Shown: positions 1 through 8,398, counted from the first letter of the stretch. The stretch is 64,000 bases of DNA from Streptococcus suis (GCF_024509555.1 NZ_JAMWEL010000010.1:1-64000); one strand, 5' to 3'. Notes: generated by a model not told the origin, from the sequence alone. A program made the numbers and translations.

Positions 1-71
1 AAGTTCTTGATAGACTGACCACTTTGGCGTAGTTCATAGATTTCGATTTTGTCTTCATAGCTCAATTTCAT
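1..71 (-). CDS. IS3-family transposase OrfA, N-terminal fragment (cut by window edge)
   Basis: The minus-strand ATG at 69-71 opens a frame starting MKLSYEDKIEIYELR, the usual start of the helix-turn-helix OrfA subunit of streptococcal IS3-family transposases. Only about 23 residues lie in the window, so integrity of the rest cannot be judged. OrfA binds the element's terminal repeats. The start codon follows a hairpin at 80-121 that sits at the tip of the element. The family call rests on resemblance of a short peptide. Confidence 0.6.
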   Translation of the reverse strand, partial: MKLSYEDKIEIYELRQSGQSIKN

Positions 72-127
72 AAAAATAGCACCCCAAATGTTAGATTTTT
101 TCTGTCTAACTTTTGGGGTGCGGTTCA
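1..127 (-). mobile_element. End of an IS3-family insertion sequence
   Basis: The tip read on the minus strand begins TGAACCGCACCCCAAA, a common terminal repeat form of streptococcal IS3-type elements. It leads into a long hairpin (CACCCCAAA and GTTAGA pairing with TCTAAC and TTTGGGGTG, 80-121) and then the transposase start. The element abuts the phage attL core with no spacer, so it lies in the host sequence next to the integration site. Confidence 0.55.
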
Positions 128-144
128 CTTAGATAGTTTTTTTA
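128..144. other. attL core
   Basis: CTTAGATAGTTTTTTTA occurs here and again at 40330-40346, next to the integrase. Sequence outside the repeat differs at the two ends, as expected of attL and attR. The true crossover site is probably shorter than the repeat. Confidence 0.75.
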
Positions 145-173
145 CTTATTATATAGCTGTTTATAGTTACAAC

Positions 174-192
174 TCCCCGACTATTCCCCGAC
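174..192. promoter_or_regulatory. Candidate integrase arm-type sites, left end
   Basis: Two TCCCCGAC copies in direct orientation occupy 174-181 and 185-192, about 30 bp inside attL. The same motif recurs in a triplet (one degenerate) inside attR at 40181-40210. Arm-type sites flanking both cores are expected for tyrosine integrases; the binding role is inferred. Confidence 0.5.
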
Positions 193-213
193 CTCTGGAC
201 AAGGTCTTTTTTT
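190..213 (+). terminator. Intrinsic terminator near attL
   Basis: GACCT (190-194) pairs with AGGTC (202-206) across a 7-nt loop, followed by seven T. It would stop plus-strand transcription entering the prophage from the left. Confidence 0.5.
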
Positions 214-400
214 GTCTGCAAAAACGGCAATTTTGCAAAAATGACCGTGGATAAGGTAAGTGCTATTTTGTCATTTTGCCCGTTTTGTCAAAATAGAAAT
301 CAAATCTCGCAACCATTATTGACAAAATGGCTATTTTGAACGAAAAGATTACTGTGTTTTACTGTATCTTGAGACTATCTTGAGATTATCTCGAGCACAA
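214..400. other. Non-coding left end of prophage with short repeats
   Basis: I see no gene here. There are several TTTTGTC/GACAAAA motifs between 267 and 345. Three tandem copies of TATCTTGAGA or a close variant lie at 365-374, 376-385 and 387-395, phased about 11 bp apart. Helical phasing of direct repeats next to an att site suggests integrase, Xis or host-factor binding, but this is inference. Confidence 0.4.
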
Positions 401-432
401 AAAAAGCCCCCAGCGTTTGCTGAGGGGTTTTT
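400..432. terminator. Bidirectional terminator at the end of the lysis region
   Basis: CCCC-CAGC (407-414) pairs with GCTG-A-GGGG (419-427), with an A run on the left and a T run on the right, so it can work in both directions. On the minus strand it ends the late transcript after the nuclease gene and the structured RNA. Confidence 0.75.
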
Positions 433-433
433 G

Positions 434-531
434 AAATACAATGATAGCGGTTGGGCGGCGTATCCAACATCTCAGGTACTCTCTCGAGTGCGTCAGGAGC
501 CTTTCTGACCTCGTTATCATTCATTGTATTT
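434..531 (-). ncRNA. Four-way-junction structured RNA candidate
   Basis: An outer stem pairs 434-443 with 522-531 (10 bp, perfect) and can extend inward with a small bulge. Inside lie three hairpins in a row: GTTGG/CCAAC (450-454/464-468), ACTC/GAGT (478-481/486-489) and GTCAG/CTGAC (492-496/505-509). Together they form a cloverleaf. The strand is inferred: on minus it sits between the stop of the nuclease gene and a terminator, so it would be a 3'-UTR element or processed small RNA. I do not recognise a known RNA family. Confidence 0.45.
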
Positions 532-537
532 AGTTTA

Positions 538-915
538 CTACTTATCTTCTATTTTGTCAAATGTTTTGATGCGACCGTTTCTCTTCATGTGATTTAATTT
601 GGAATCTGTGATGTCATAAACCGAAGCCACAAAGAAATAGTCGTTTTTCTTATCTAGTTTGACAGCGACCAGAACATTATCTGCAAGGACTTTGATAACT
701 TCAAAACTCTCTGTCTTCACATTCTTATTTTGACCAACAAAATCCGGCGAATCCAAAATAGTAGCAACATCTGGGATATATTTGATCATCTTTCGATGTC
801 TGCTTTTTAACATATGTTTTTCAAGATTTTCTTCGTGGATCAGGATATCGGTTGCAGAAGTTTCTAACCCTACTATTTCCTTGATTTTTTGACTAATTTT
901 TACATTGTATTTCAT
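538..915 (-). CDS. PBECR-like (Barnase-EndoU-ColicinE5/D-RelE) small nuclease, 125 aa
   Basis: The protein is soluble, with no signal or membrane segment. Residues 33-60 hold an H-x3-K-x-R-H-R motif followed by a helix and a LDSPDFV stretch. The C-terminal half is a beta sheet (EVIKVLADN, VLVAVKLD, YFFVASVY) ending in a K-R-x-G-R-I-K segment. This layout resembles phage-encoded PBECR RNase-like domains, from memory of the family rather than a search. It is the last gene of the phage and has its own extended -10 promoter ending at the start codon, so it may be expressed in the lysogen as a moron. A start 13 codons upstream (about 954, after GGGG) is possible. Confidence 0.55.
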   Translation of the reverse strand: MKYNVKISQKIKEIVGLETSATDILIHEENLEKHMLKSRHRKMIKYIPDVATILDSPDFVGQNKNVKTESFEVIKVLADNVLVAVKLDKKNDYFFVASVYDITDSKLNHMKRNGRIKTFDKIEDK

Positions 916-922
916 GATTTTT

Positions 923-931
923 ATTATACCA
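923..931 (-). promoter_or_regulatory. Extended -10 promoter of the small nuclease gene
   Basis: Read on the minus strand, TGGTATAAT carries both the TGn extension and a consensus -10. The predicted transcript start falls on or next to the ATG at 915, which would give a leaderless mRNA if that start is used. Confidence 0.5.
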
Positions 932-979
932 CATTCCTTTTCACAAATCATAATCCCCAACAAACGCTGGGCTGAAACT

Positions 980-1708
980 TTATTCGATGTTTCCCCACAA
1001 GCTAATGCGGTTTCCTGCTTCATCTGTCTGACCGATTGCCATGTAATTACGCAAACCGCTTCCGCCGATGTAGGATATCCAACGGTAGCCATTTGCAGAA
1101 CCTTTGCTGTCGTATTTGACAGATTGACCAGGCTCATAAACAGCCACAATTTCACCGCTGAGGTTAGGTGCACGGCGGACATTGATAGGGCTTTCGCCGA
1201 CAGTGAACGTCCCGGTCTCCGGAATTAGCTCAATCTCATCGCTTGTAGGCTCTGAGTAGATTGGTGTATCTGCATTTTGAGCATACGGCGGATAAAACCA
1301 CCCGGTAACTCCCGTAAAATCACGAGTATTATACCGTGCTGGACCACCAACTTGTAGGCTATCCCAATTACCATCGATATTCTGCTCGATGGTCTGCATG
1401 GTATAGCCGTCACTGTCCGAAATGACAAGGCCTGTATGTCCAAAATGATGACCAGGTACAGACATCACGAATATTGCCCCTGCCCGTGGATTGGCATCGG
1501 TAGGCATATGATGTACTTCCCAACCAACGCCAGCTGCTGAATTTAGCAGGTCAATAGCATTTCCCCAAAGATCAACACCAAACCAATTTTTGGCAATGTA
1601 GCATGGCAGGTCTGCACACTGTGTCCCAAACATGCCATCCTTATCAACACCCATGCCAGCGTTGGCAAGGTTAATAGCATACTGTACTACTTCATTTGCT
1701 GTCGTCAT
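980..1708 (-). CDS. Endolysin: CHAP amidase/endopeptidase with C-terminal SH3b domain, 242 aa
   Basis: It cleaves host peptidoglycan at the end of the lytic cycle. An N-terminal CHAP domain (about residues 5-140) shows the catalytic Cys in GTQCADLP and His in GHTGLV. A C-terminal SH3_5-type wall-binding domain (about 165-235) contains INVRRAPNLSGEIVAVY and WISYIGGSG, very like the SH3b of S. suis lysin PlySs2. The ATG at 1708 is chosen for its AGGAG; an in-frame ATG 8 codons upstream lacks a site as good. No signal peptide is seen, so export depends on the holin, whose 3' end overlaps this start. Confidence 0.9.
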   Translation of the reverse strand: MTTANEVVQYAINLANAGMGVDKDGMFGTQCADLPCYIAKNWFGVDLWGNAIDLLNSAAGVGWEVHHMPTDANPRAGAIFVMSVPGHHFGHTGLVISDSDGYTMQTIEQNIDGNWDSLQVGGPARYNTRDFTGVTGWFYPPYAQNADTPIYSEPTSDEIELIPETGTFTVGESPINVRRAPNLSGEIVAVYEPGQSVKYDSKGSANGYRWISYIGGSGLRNYMAIGQTDEAGNRISLWGNIE

Positions 1709-2042
1709 TCGTTTCTCCTTTCCAGCTATCATTCATCTGCTTAACCGCAGCTTCGATAAATGTTTCCAATTGAGTTTCGGTCATGTAAATATCGTATTTA
1801 GCAAGCTGACTAGTGATTCGTCGCTTAGCCATATCGTACTTATCAATGTTTTTGTCCTGGTCCAGGGCAGCAATCTGCTCTACTGCATTGACGGCATTTC
1901 TTGCCAAAATCTCTGTGATTTCAATGGCGCGTTTTCCGCCCTTGGCAAGCAGATACTTCTTGATTTCGTGGATTATCACACCAGCTAGGATTCCGAAAAT
2001 CCCTGTCGCTGTACCTAAAATAAGCTCTGATAAATGATTCAT
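1692..2042 (-). CDS. Phage holin, LL-H type, 116 aa
   Basis: The N-terminus carries one hydrophobic segment (about residues 5-26, LILGTATGIFGILAGVII) followed by a charged, helical cytoplasmic tail, the layout of the phage LL-H holin family. It would form membrane lesions that release the endolysin. A strong site (GGAGG, spacing 7) precedes the ATG. It sits just upstream of the endolysin and overlaps it, as in other streptococcal lysis cassettes. Confidence 0.8.
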   Translation of the reverse strand: MNHLSELILGTATGIFGILAGVIIHEIKKYLLAKGGKRAIEITEILARNAVNAVEQIAALDQDKNIDKYDMAKRRITSQLAKYDIYMTETQLETFIEAAVKQMNDSWKGETNDDSK

Positions 2043-2043
2043 A

Positions 2044-2469
2044 TTATTCCTCCTTCATAGGTAATTGAATATAAATTTGGTACATGGTCTCAATCTCGCC
2101 ATTACCGCCAAGTATCTTGTAGCTGTCAAAAAGTTTGGCAATCTCCCTGCGTTCCTCCAATGTTGTCCAGCCTCGTTCGATAGCCGTTTCCAAGTCTTTG
2201 TACAGCAGATATCTACGGCTACTGCGACTGCTATTTTTAAGCGTGCCTACCTCTTCCTTGACATCGCTAAGGCTGTTTCGGTTATCGCTAACGACCTTTT
2301 TTACATTGGACACATCGTCTTTGATGTCTTCCATACTCTGTTTAAGTTCGCCGAATTGAGCCTTATTGAGATTGTTAGACCGTGCAGCTAGATATCCAAA
2401 ACCACCAGTAGCGATGACACCAATGGTAGGTGCCACCGCTCCAATGATATGTAAGATTTGATCTGGCAT
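2044..2469 (-). CDS. Membrane-anchored coiled-coil lysis-region protein, 141 aa
   Basis: A single N-terminal hydrophobic helix (about 5-28) is followed by a coiled coil (35-85, heptad-rich DIKDDVSNVKK type) and a basic/aromatic C-terminal part. Proteins of this shape are common directly upstream of holins in streptococcal phages and are often called holin-like or hypothetical. It ends 1 bp before the holin ATG. A second holin or antiholin role is possible but unproven. The ribosome-binding site is weak. Confidence 0.6.
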   Translation of the reverse strand: MPDQILHIIGAVAPTIGVIATGGFGYLAARSNNLNKAQFGELKQSMEDIKDDVSNVKKVVSDNRNSLSDVKEEVGTLKNSSRSSRRYLLYKDLETAIERGWTTLEERREIAKLFDSYKILGGNGEIETMYQIYIQLPMKEE

Positions 2470-2472
2470 AGG

Positions 2473-2685
2473 CTACTTCCCATCTTCTGCAACGGTTTCG
2501 TCAAGCATTTCTTTGACGACATCGCGCAAGTTCCAAAGGTTAGGCACCTCTTCAAAAGTCGCAATGCCATTGGCAACACGACGGTACCAAGTTTTCGCTA
2601 CAACATGTTTCTTTGTAAATTTCATAGTAAATTGTCCTTTCTTAATTAAGCTAATTCCTGTCAAAATTGTATTGATAAATCCCAT
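2473..2685 (-). CDS. Small conserved phage protein, 70 aa (or 50 aa from the internal start)
   Basis: The core is MKFTKKHVVAKTWYRRV followed by an acidic helical C-terminus (EVPNLWNLRDVVKEMLDE), a sequence type I associate with streptococcal phage genes near the holin; function unknown. Two starts have good sites: ATG 2685 after GAGGAA, which adds a hydrophobic leader MGFINTILTGISLIKKG, and ATG 2625 after AAAGGA. The 2685 start is coupled to the upstream stop. Confidence 0.6.
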   Translation of the reverse strand: MGFINTILTGISLIKKGQFTMKFTKKHVVAKTWYRRVANGIATFEEVPNLWNLRDVVKEMLDETVAEDGK

Positions 2686-2688
2686 GAT

Positions 2689-3195
2689 CTATTCCTCAAT
2701 TTCTACCTCAACATCATGAGGGGTATTGTCCTGTGGAATTTCTTCAGTCACTTCCTCTTCTCCAAATTGACCTGCAAAGCCTGTGAACATAATGGTCAAT
2801 TCAGCGACTGCGTCATCAATCTTAGCCTGCATATCTGCTTCTAGATTGCTAAAACGCTCATTACGTTCAGTTTCAGCTGCATCTTGCCGATTCTTGATAG
2901 CTTCGAATTCCTGCTTTGATTCGGCCATGAATGATTTGGCTTCTTTCGTCACTTGTTCCAGTTCATCAATCTTCTGCACGCTTTCGGCCATGGCACGGTC
3001 TGCGTACTCTGATTTAAAGTGAGCCTCACGGGCCAATTCGACAAGTTCGCTCTCAGGCTTATCCATGTGATTGCCCGCTACCTTTTCTGTGTAGGTCGCA
3101 TAACCACCAGTCGTTGATGCGATGGCGATTTCGGTATGACTGACCACTCCGTCTGTATAGATAGGGTATTTCCCTACCACATTCCACGCTCTCAT
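2689..3195 (-). CDS. DUF1366-like phage protein, 168 aa
   Basis: The N-terminus is MRAWNVVGKYPIYTDG. A central alpha-helical coiled coil follows (about residues 55-125), and the C-terminus is very acidic. The arrangement matches proteins annotated DUF1366 that lie between the tail-fibre region and the holin in streptococcal phages. It is probably a virion-associated or lysis-region accessory; no catalytic motif is seen. It overlaps the upstream gene by 4 bp. Confidence 0.65.
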   Translation of the reverse strand: MRAWNVVGKYPIYTDGVVSHTEIAIASTTGGYATYTEKVAGNHMDKPESELVELAREAHFKSEYADRAMAESVQKIDELEQVTKEAKSFMAESKQEFEAIKNRQDAAETERNERFSNLEADMQAKIDDAVAELTIMFTGFAGQFGEEEVTEEIPQDNTPHDVEVEIEE

Positions 3196-3428
3196 TCGAC
3201 TACCTCCACAGTCATATCATCAAGTTGCTTTAATAGCGACTCATTGTGTTCTTTTAAATTTGCGTTCTCTGCTTCCAGCTCCTGGATACGATTAGTAAGA
3301 GTTTGCTCTGTATTCGCTTGTTGGTTAACAGTTGCTTGCAAACTCTCGTTTTGGGCTTCCAGCGTTGCGATAGTAATAGCTTTGCTTGCAATTTCAATTG
3401 CTAACTTTGATTGGATTTGTTCGTTCAT
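3192..3428 (-). CDS. Short coiled-coil phage protein, 78 aa
   Basis: It is almost wholly helical, with regular leucine/alanine heptads (IATLEAQNESLQATVN, RIQELEAENANLK) and no cysteine or membrane segment. It lies 4 bp downstream of the tail-tip gene and overlaps the next gene by 4 bp, so translation is probably coupled. Function is unknown; a chaperone or trimerisation aid for the tail tip is a guess from position. Confidence 0.6.
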   Translation of the reverse strand: MNEQIQSKLAIEIASKAITIATLEAQNESLQATVNQQANTEQTLTNRIQELEAENANLKEHNESLLKQLDDMTVEVVE

Positions 3429-3432
3429 TTTT

Positions 3433-6400
3433 TTAACCTCTACTTAATAATTGAGATAGTGATGCTCTCCTAGCACCAGCCTGAAATATGATATCATCAC
3501 TCGTAAATCTTATGGATACAAACGCCCCGCCCAGGCCTATAGACACCCCGTCAGAATCTCCACCGATTCTCAAATATTCGTCCCCATAAAAATTCGGATA
3601 CAACTTTCCACTTGTTAACCGCAAAGATGTCGGGATGATAACATTTCCAGTACCTCCATTTACCTGAATGGCAGTCGAGTATACACCGCCGGTTGATAAT
3701 TCATACCCAAGGGTGATTGTAGAATTCTTTGATGTGTAGATATCAATCCCTTTGCCTAAACCGGTACCTAATTGTGTGATATTCCCATACCCGATTCGTC
3801 CGACTACAGAATTGCCATCTTTGAATACGAAACCGCTTTGGTTATTATTGACTGTTATTACACCAGTTGCTAAATCAAAGGTAGTTGCATCGTTAACTGC
3901 GGTAATCGTTTTACCTTTCATCCACTCAATGAATGCATTTTCGATTTTCGCTTTGATAAATTCTGCATCGAGACCCTTGATATTCGACACGTCCAGATTG
4001 ATGATTTTAGCTATCCCTGCATCAATCTCACCGATATGTGCCGTACCGATTTGACCTTTGCCAATCTTAGCGGATGTAATCACACCGTCTTGAATGTATG
4101 TGGTTCCAGTAATCTGCACCAACTTACCGTCAATCTTGACCGAACCGTCTTTGTTTAAATTTAGCTGATTGAGTACCGTGCCAGAGTTGGTCAAGTTTTT
4201 TACTGCCCAGGACCCAGCAAGCGTGCTGACTTGTGTCTTGAGTCCGTTAGTACCAGATACTTCTGTGACTAGTCCTGCTGCAGTCTGCACTAACGTACTG
4301 ACAGTCCCATTAATCGTCGAAATAGTCCGTGTGTGACTGTCGACTGTGTCGCGGACTGAGTGCAGTGCTGTGACGGTGGCGAGGTCTTCAAGAGCTGGTG
4401 ACCAATCTGTAGACAACACTCCAAATTCGATTTTAGGATTGCTTACTTTAACATTACCATCTGCCTGTATCCATAATGTTGGAGAATAAAATTTTGTAAT
4501 AGTTTTACCTTCAGGGACTGTGAATGTCTGGCTAATTCGCTTCTTGCTTGTATCTTCAGCTTGCCAAACTTCCCAATAATTCACTACACCGTTTATCTCA
4601 ACTGAACAAGCTAAACCATACCGTTTTCGTGAATTTATAGTGGAAACATTGGTACCCTCGACATCACATGATATTGTAACTGATTTTATTTTATTCAAAT
4701 TGTCAAGCAGTTCTGGAGAAAGTGAGATTACTTTACTGCCCCATCCCCCACTTATTTCTGTTTTGGAATTAAGTAGGTAGTTTCTCCCACCAACTTCAGT
4801 CGGAATAAGTGATTTAGTCTCACTAATTGTCCGACTAAAACTATCTGCCGTCTCTTGCACGAGATTTTGGACTGTCGTAGCCAACGCATAAGGCTGCAAA
4901 GCGCTATTTGTGATGTACCCACGACCTGTGATATTATTATCCACCTGCGCCTTCGTCTGGTAGCCTTTACTAGTGATAGCAGATTCAATCTGTGTACTGG
5001 TCAAGCGCTTGCTAATCTCTTGTGCATTTTGCGTAATAGCCGTTTCAGCGCTATCAACTCGACCGGTCAGCGTATTGTAATCGGTCTGAGATACTTTGCT
5101 AGATACGTCACTAATCAACTGACTAATTTTAGTCTCAGCAGTCGTGACCTTGCTATCAGTCGTAGTCAGGCTAGTCGATAATTGCTCGACACCCGAAGCA
5201 GTCTGAGTGATCGTGGTTTTGACTAATGATATTTCATCAGCTAAATCTTCAGGGGCCAATGTGTAATCTGTAGGTATCCTTCCAAATTCGATTTTAGGAT
5301 TGCTTACTTTAACATTACCATCTGCCTGTATCCATAATGTTGGAGAATAAAATTTTGTAATAGTTTTACCTTCAGGGACTGTGAATGTCTGGCTAATTCG
5401 CTTCTTGCTTGTATCTTCAGCTTGCCAAACTTCCCAATAATTCACTACACCGTTTATCTCAACTGAGCAAGCTAAACCATACCGTTTTCGATTATTAAAT
5501 TCAGTGACATTCCTTCCTTCGACATCACAGGAAATTGTGACAGTCTTAATTTTCGACAAATTAGATAGTAAGTCACTCGACAATTTAAACGTTTTGTTTG
5601 ACCACCTACCTGCGCTACTGATTTCGGCTTGAGATTTCAAAATGTAATTTCTTCCACCTATCTCGGTCGGTATCTTTCCTTCAACCTCACTAATCTCAGT
5701 TGTTATCCTGCTGCCAAGCTGTGTGATAGAACTTTCAGCTGTTGAGATGCGCTGTTTCGCTTGGTCAAAGTCGCTTGATTTGACACGACTGGCAATTTCA
5801 CCAGCTTGGACTTGCAAGGTGGATTCAGCAGATGAGATACGCCCTGTCAGAGCTTCAACAGTTGCCCTTGTAGCTAGAAGTTTGATAGTTTCCTTGGTTT
5901 GGCTCAAATCTGTAGATACATTAGATATCTGTCCAGATAATAAGGTTTTGGCAGTTTCAACCAGCCGAGTCGCTTCTGATATTGCTTGACTCTTAGCTGT
6001 TGCCAACTTTGTTTCCGTAGCCTGTCTTTCGACTGTGTCGAGCCGTGTCGCTTCAGCGATAGCTTCGGTCTTGACCTGGTTGGCTCTAGCCAATGCACTA
6101 GCAGCATCCGACTTTGCCTGGTTGGCAAGCGATTCGACAGACTGGGTTTTGGATAAGATGTCTGCGACCTGTCTGTCGTGTTCCTGTGCCTGTGCTTGCA
6201 TGGATTGGTTGACTTGGGCGATTTCTTCCGCGATTCTATCTCTTAAAGCTTCACTGTCATAAGTCCGGAGGATTTCTTCCCAGACTTCTCCTGTCCAGCG
6301 CAACATGATTTTATGTCCCTCATGCTCTGAATCTGGCTTAAACCAAATATCATTGATTAAGACCTTGCCTGGATACTGGACAGTAGGGTCTTCAGTGCCG

Positions 6401-7605
6401 TACCAGTTATTATTAAAACCATCAGCGCTTGGCAGATAGTCCGGCAAATTCTGGACAAAGTTGGAAAATTCATTATTAACAAACTGCTCTACAGCCTTGT
6501 CTGCAATAGTCTGAACTTTGGCTTCGTTACTTTCGCCGATTCGGTCACCCAACTTAATGTCGCTGGATTGATTATTCAATCGGTTGAAGGTAATTTCAAA
6601 AATCCGAGTATCATAGTCCAGTTTTTTATCATGCCGAACCACTCGAATCGTATCTCCAACCTTGACACCTCTCAGATAGACACTTGAGGTCTTCAAGGTC
6701 AACTGCGGACGTGCAGCATCAATCAAAGCCCTGTAAGTCCGCTCAATCAAAATTTCTGGATTCTCTTCTTCCGAAAAGTCCACAAAGCCGATTTTAGGCC
6801 GCATGGAGCCATCAGCGTTCTTGATACCGTATTGTCGCGTCATCAAGGGCAATTCTAGGTATTTCTGTCCTTTAGGCTTGTTGACTGGCTTGCCTTGTGT
6901 CCTTGACCAAACTACATCTTCAAAGGTGATTTTTCGACCGTATCCGTCACCAGTTTCTTCACCCTTGCCACGTCCGACCAGGGCAGTAAAGATGTTGGTA
7001 CGCTCCACCTCTTGCAGGATTTGCAAGGCATTGTGACCATAGACCACACGCTTACCGACTGCTTCACCAATTCTTTGTTTAAAGTCAATGTAACGGGCAC
7101 CGATTTGATTTCCGTTCATCTCGACAAAGAATTGCATTTCCAAGTCCCAGACTTCACAGACCTTTTTCAAGGCATCGAATATCGACGTGTAGTAGAAATT
7201 GGTACTGTGTGCCGTTGTTTCACCAACAAAACGAGCTTGCCAGTTGGTACCAGCAAGCAAGTCTGCAATCACATCACGAGCCAAAGCATTCTTTGGACGC
7301 TTATCAAAGACTGGCGACTTCCGAAGCTCCTCGATCCCTGACTGGACACCAATCAGCGTTGTCAGACTATCCGAAAACTTCTGGGCCACATAGAAATAAT
7401 GAAAAGTGTGGGCATCTTCTATGGTCTGAATGGCCATGTACTCAACCTGTTCCAATTCATCCGCATTCAGCCCTTTGAGTTCAACCGTCAAACGGTCAGA
7501 TACATACCGCTCTGTCGTCAATGCGTACTTTTGCAGGGCAGTCTTGACAGCCGATTTTCTGACAATCTTTATCAGCTTCTCGTCTTTATCGAATAAATAA
7601 ATCAC
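3433..7605 (-). CDS. Tail tip / tail-associated (Tal-like) receptor-binding protein, 1390 aa
   Basis: Residues 1 to about 380 match the prophage tail-endopeptidase-like (Prophage_tail) N-domain that caps the tail tube, with a typical hub segment (FYYTSIFDALKKVCE). Residues 440-640 are a long coiled coil. Two nearly identical beta-rich modules follow (about 650-790 and 938-1075), each starting GGRNYxL and ending NPKIEFG...LxPED, a pattern seen in carbohydrate-binding-like modules of streptococcal tail fibres. The last 200 residues form a glycine-rich beta tip. It follows Dit with a 4-bp overlap. Together they make the baseplate; the distal part probably recognises the host surface. Confidence 0.85.
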   Translation of the reverse strand: MIYLFDKDEKLIKIVRKSAVKTALQKYALTTERYVSDRLTVELKGLNADELEQVEYMAIQTIEDAHTFHYFYVAQKFSDSLTTLIGVQSGIEELRKSPVFDKRPKNALARDVIADLLAGTNWQARFVGETTAHSTNFYYTSIFDALKKVCEVWDLEMQFFVEMNGNQIGARYIDFKQRIGEAVGKRVVYGHNALQILQEVERTNIFTALVGRGKGEETGDGYGRKITFEDVVWSRTQGKPVNKPKGQKYLELPLMTRQYGIKNADGSMRPKIGFVDFSEEENPEILIERTYRALIDAARPQLTLKTSSVYLRGVKVGDTIRVVRHDKKLDYDTRIFEITFNRLNNQSSDIKLGDRIGESNEAKVQTIADKAVEQFVNNEFSNFVQNLPDYLPSADGFNNNWYGTEDPTVQYPGKVLINDIWFKPDSEHEGHKIMLRWTGEVWEEILRTYDSEALRDRIAEEIAQVNQSMQAQAQEHDRQVADILSKTQSVESLANQAKSDAASALARANQVKTEAIAEATRLDTVERQATETKLATAKSQAISEATRLVETAKTLLSGQISNVSTDLSQTKETIKLLATRATVEALTGRISSAESTLQVQAGEIASRVKSSDFDQAKQRISTAESSITQLGSRITTEISEVEGKIPTEIGGRNYILKSQAEISSAGRWSNKTFKLSSDLLSNLSKIKTVTISCDVEGRNVTEFNNRKRYGLACSVEINGVVNYWEVWQAEDTSKKRISQTFTVPEGKTITKFYSPTLWIQADGNVKVSNPKIEFGRIPTDYTLAPEDLADEISLVKTTITQTASGVEQLSTSLTTTDSKVTTAETKISQLISDVSSKVSQTDYNTLTGRVDSAETAITQNAQEISKRLTSTQIESAITSKGYQTKAQVDNNITGRGYITNSALQPYALATTVQNLVQETADSFSRTISETKSLIPTEVGGRNYLLNSKTEISGGWGSKVISLSPELLDNLNKIKSVTISCDVEGTNVSTINSRKRYGLACSVEINGVVNYWEVWQAEDTSKKRISQTFTVPEGKTITKFYSPTLWIQADGNVKVSNPKIEFGVLSTDWSPALEDLATVTALHSVRDTVDSHTRTISTINGTVSTLVQTAAGLVTEVSGTNGLKTQVSTLAGSWAVKNLTNSGTVLNQLNLNKDGSVKIDGKLVQITGTTYIQDGVITSAKIGKGQIGTAHIGEIDAGIAKIINLDVSNIKGLDAEFIKAKIENAFIEWMKGKTITAVNDATTFDLATGVITVNNNQSGFVFKDGNSVVGRIGYGNITQLGTGLGKGIDIYTSKNSTITLGYELSTGGVYSTAIQVNGGTGNVIIPTSLRLTSGKLYPNFYGDEYLRIGGDSDGVSIGLGGAFVSIRFTSDDIIFQAGARRASLSQLLSRG
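4421..4629. repeat. 209-bp internal repeat, copy 1 (in tail tip gene)
   Basis: It matches 5282-5490 in direct orientation with one visible substitution (4606 A against 5467 G). Flanks diverge at once on both sides. It encodes the C-terminal two-thirds of the duplicated binding module. Confidence 0.85.
5282..5490. repeat. 209-bp internal repeat, copy 2 (in tail tip gene)
   Basis: Second copy, 861 bp (287 codons) from copy 1, in the same reading frame. Near-identity of DNA where neighbouring codons have diverged points to recent duplication or gene conversion. Confidence 0.85.
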
Positions 7606-8390
7606 GCTCTCTCATCCCTCCAAACTACATTTTTTACTGTGGCATTCCGTGCCGTAATCCTGTCGCCGTTCTTCACCGTGAATTGCTCCAAGGGACTGAA
7701 CCGCTCCAACTCACTGAGAATACTTCTGCCATTGTAAGTGGCAGTTACTTCTTCATCTCCAAATGTGACCACAATGTCTTTTCCAGCCACATAAGAGCCA
7801 GAGAAGGATAAAATCTTAGTTCCGTTGATAATCTGTACTTGGTTAACCGTTCCAGTCGGTGTGACCGTAATAGACTCAGGCAAAACTTCCAATGCATCCG
7901 ATAAAGAAATAAGCCCAGTAGAATTCTGGGCATTTTTCTTTTTATAGCCGTCTGGCACTACCAGAGTGAACTTGCTGACGATAGAAAGAGAAGTTTCCTC
8001 AATATCATCCGCCCCACTGAAGTAGCCATAGTAGGTGTAAGTCGGTTCGTCCTTGAAAGTAATTTCCAGATACCCACTGCTTGCAAGTGTCCGCAAGATC
8101 CTGTTGAGTTTCGCAAACTTGTCTCGCATATCCGCGCTGGTTCTAGCTTCCAGTTGGTACTTAATTTCAAGCACCCGTTCATCATCAGACACATCTTCTA
8201 CCCAAACACCTCTACGACCAGGGACAGAGGTTGTCTTGATCGATTGACCAAGCAAGCCCCTACCTGTTACCGTCAAATGGCGGTAGCCCTCAACCAGTTG
8301 ATTGAGGGGTACTCCGTTGATGGACATGTTGTCGGAAGGGATTGATTGAACTAGCTGATTGCCTGTTGTTGTGTCTGTATAATCGTACAT
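7602..8390 (-). CDS. Distal tail protein Dit, 262 aa
   Basis: It forms the hexameric ring joining tail tube to tip. The N-terminal domain (about 1-140) contains the siphovirus-tail-component motif region SIKTTSVPGRRGVWVED and a beta-sheet belt. The C-terminal galectin-like part follows (about 150-262). Length is typical of Dit in Gram-positive siphophages. The gene lies between tape measure and Tal, the fixed Dit position, and overlaps Tal by 4 bp. Confidence 0.85.
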   Translation of the reverse strand: MYDYTDTTTGNQLVQSIPSDNMSINGVPLNQLVEGYRHLTVTGRGLLGQSIKTTSVPGRRGVWVEDVSDDERVLEIKYQLEARTSADMRDKFAKLNRILRTLASSGYLEITFKDEPTYTYYGYFSGADDIEETSLSIVSKFTLVVPDGYKKKNAQNSTGLISLSDALEVLPESITVTPTGTVNQVQIINGTKILSFSGSYVAGKDIVVTFGDEEVTATYNGRSILSELERFSPLEQFTVKNGDRITARNATVKNVVWRDERA

Positions 8391-8398
8391 ATCCCCTC

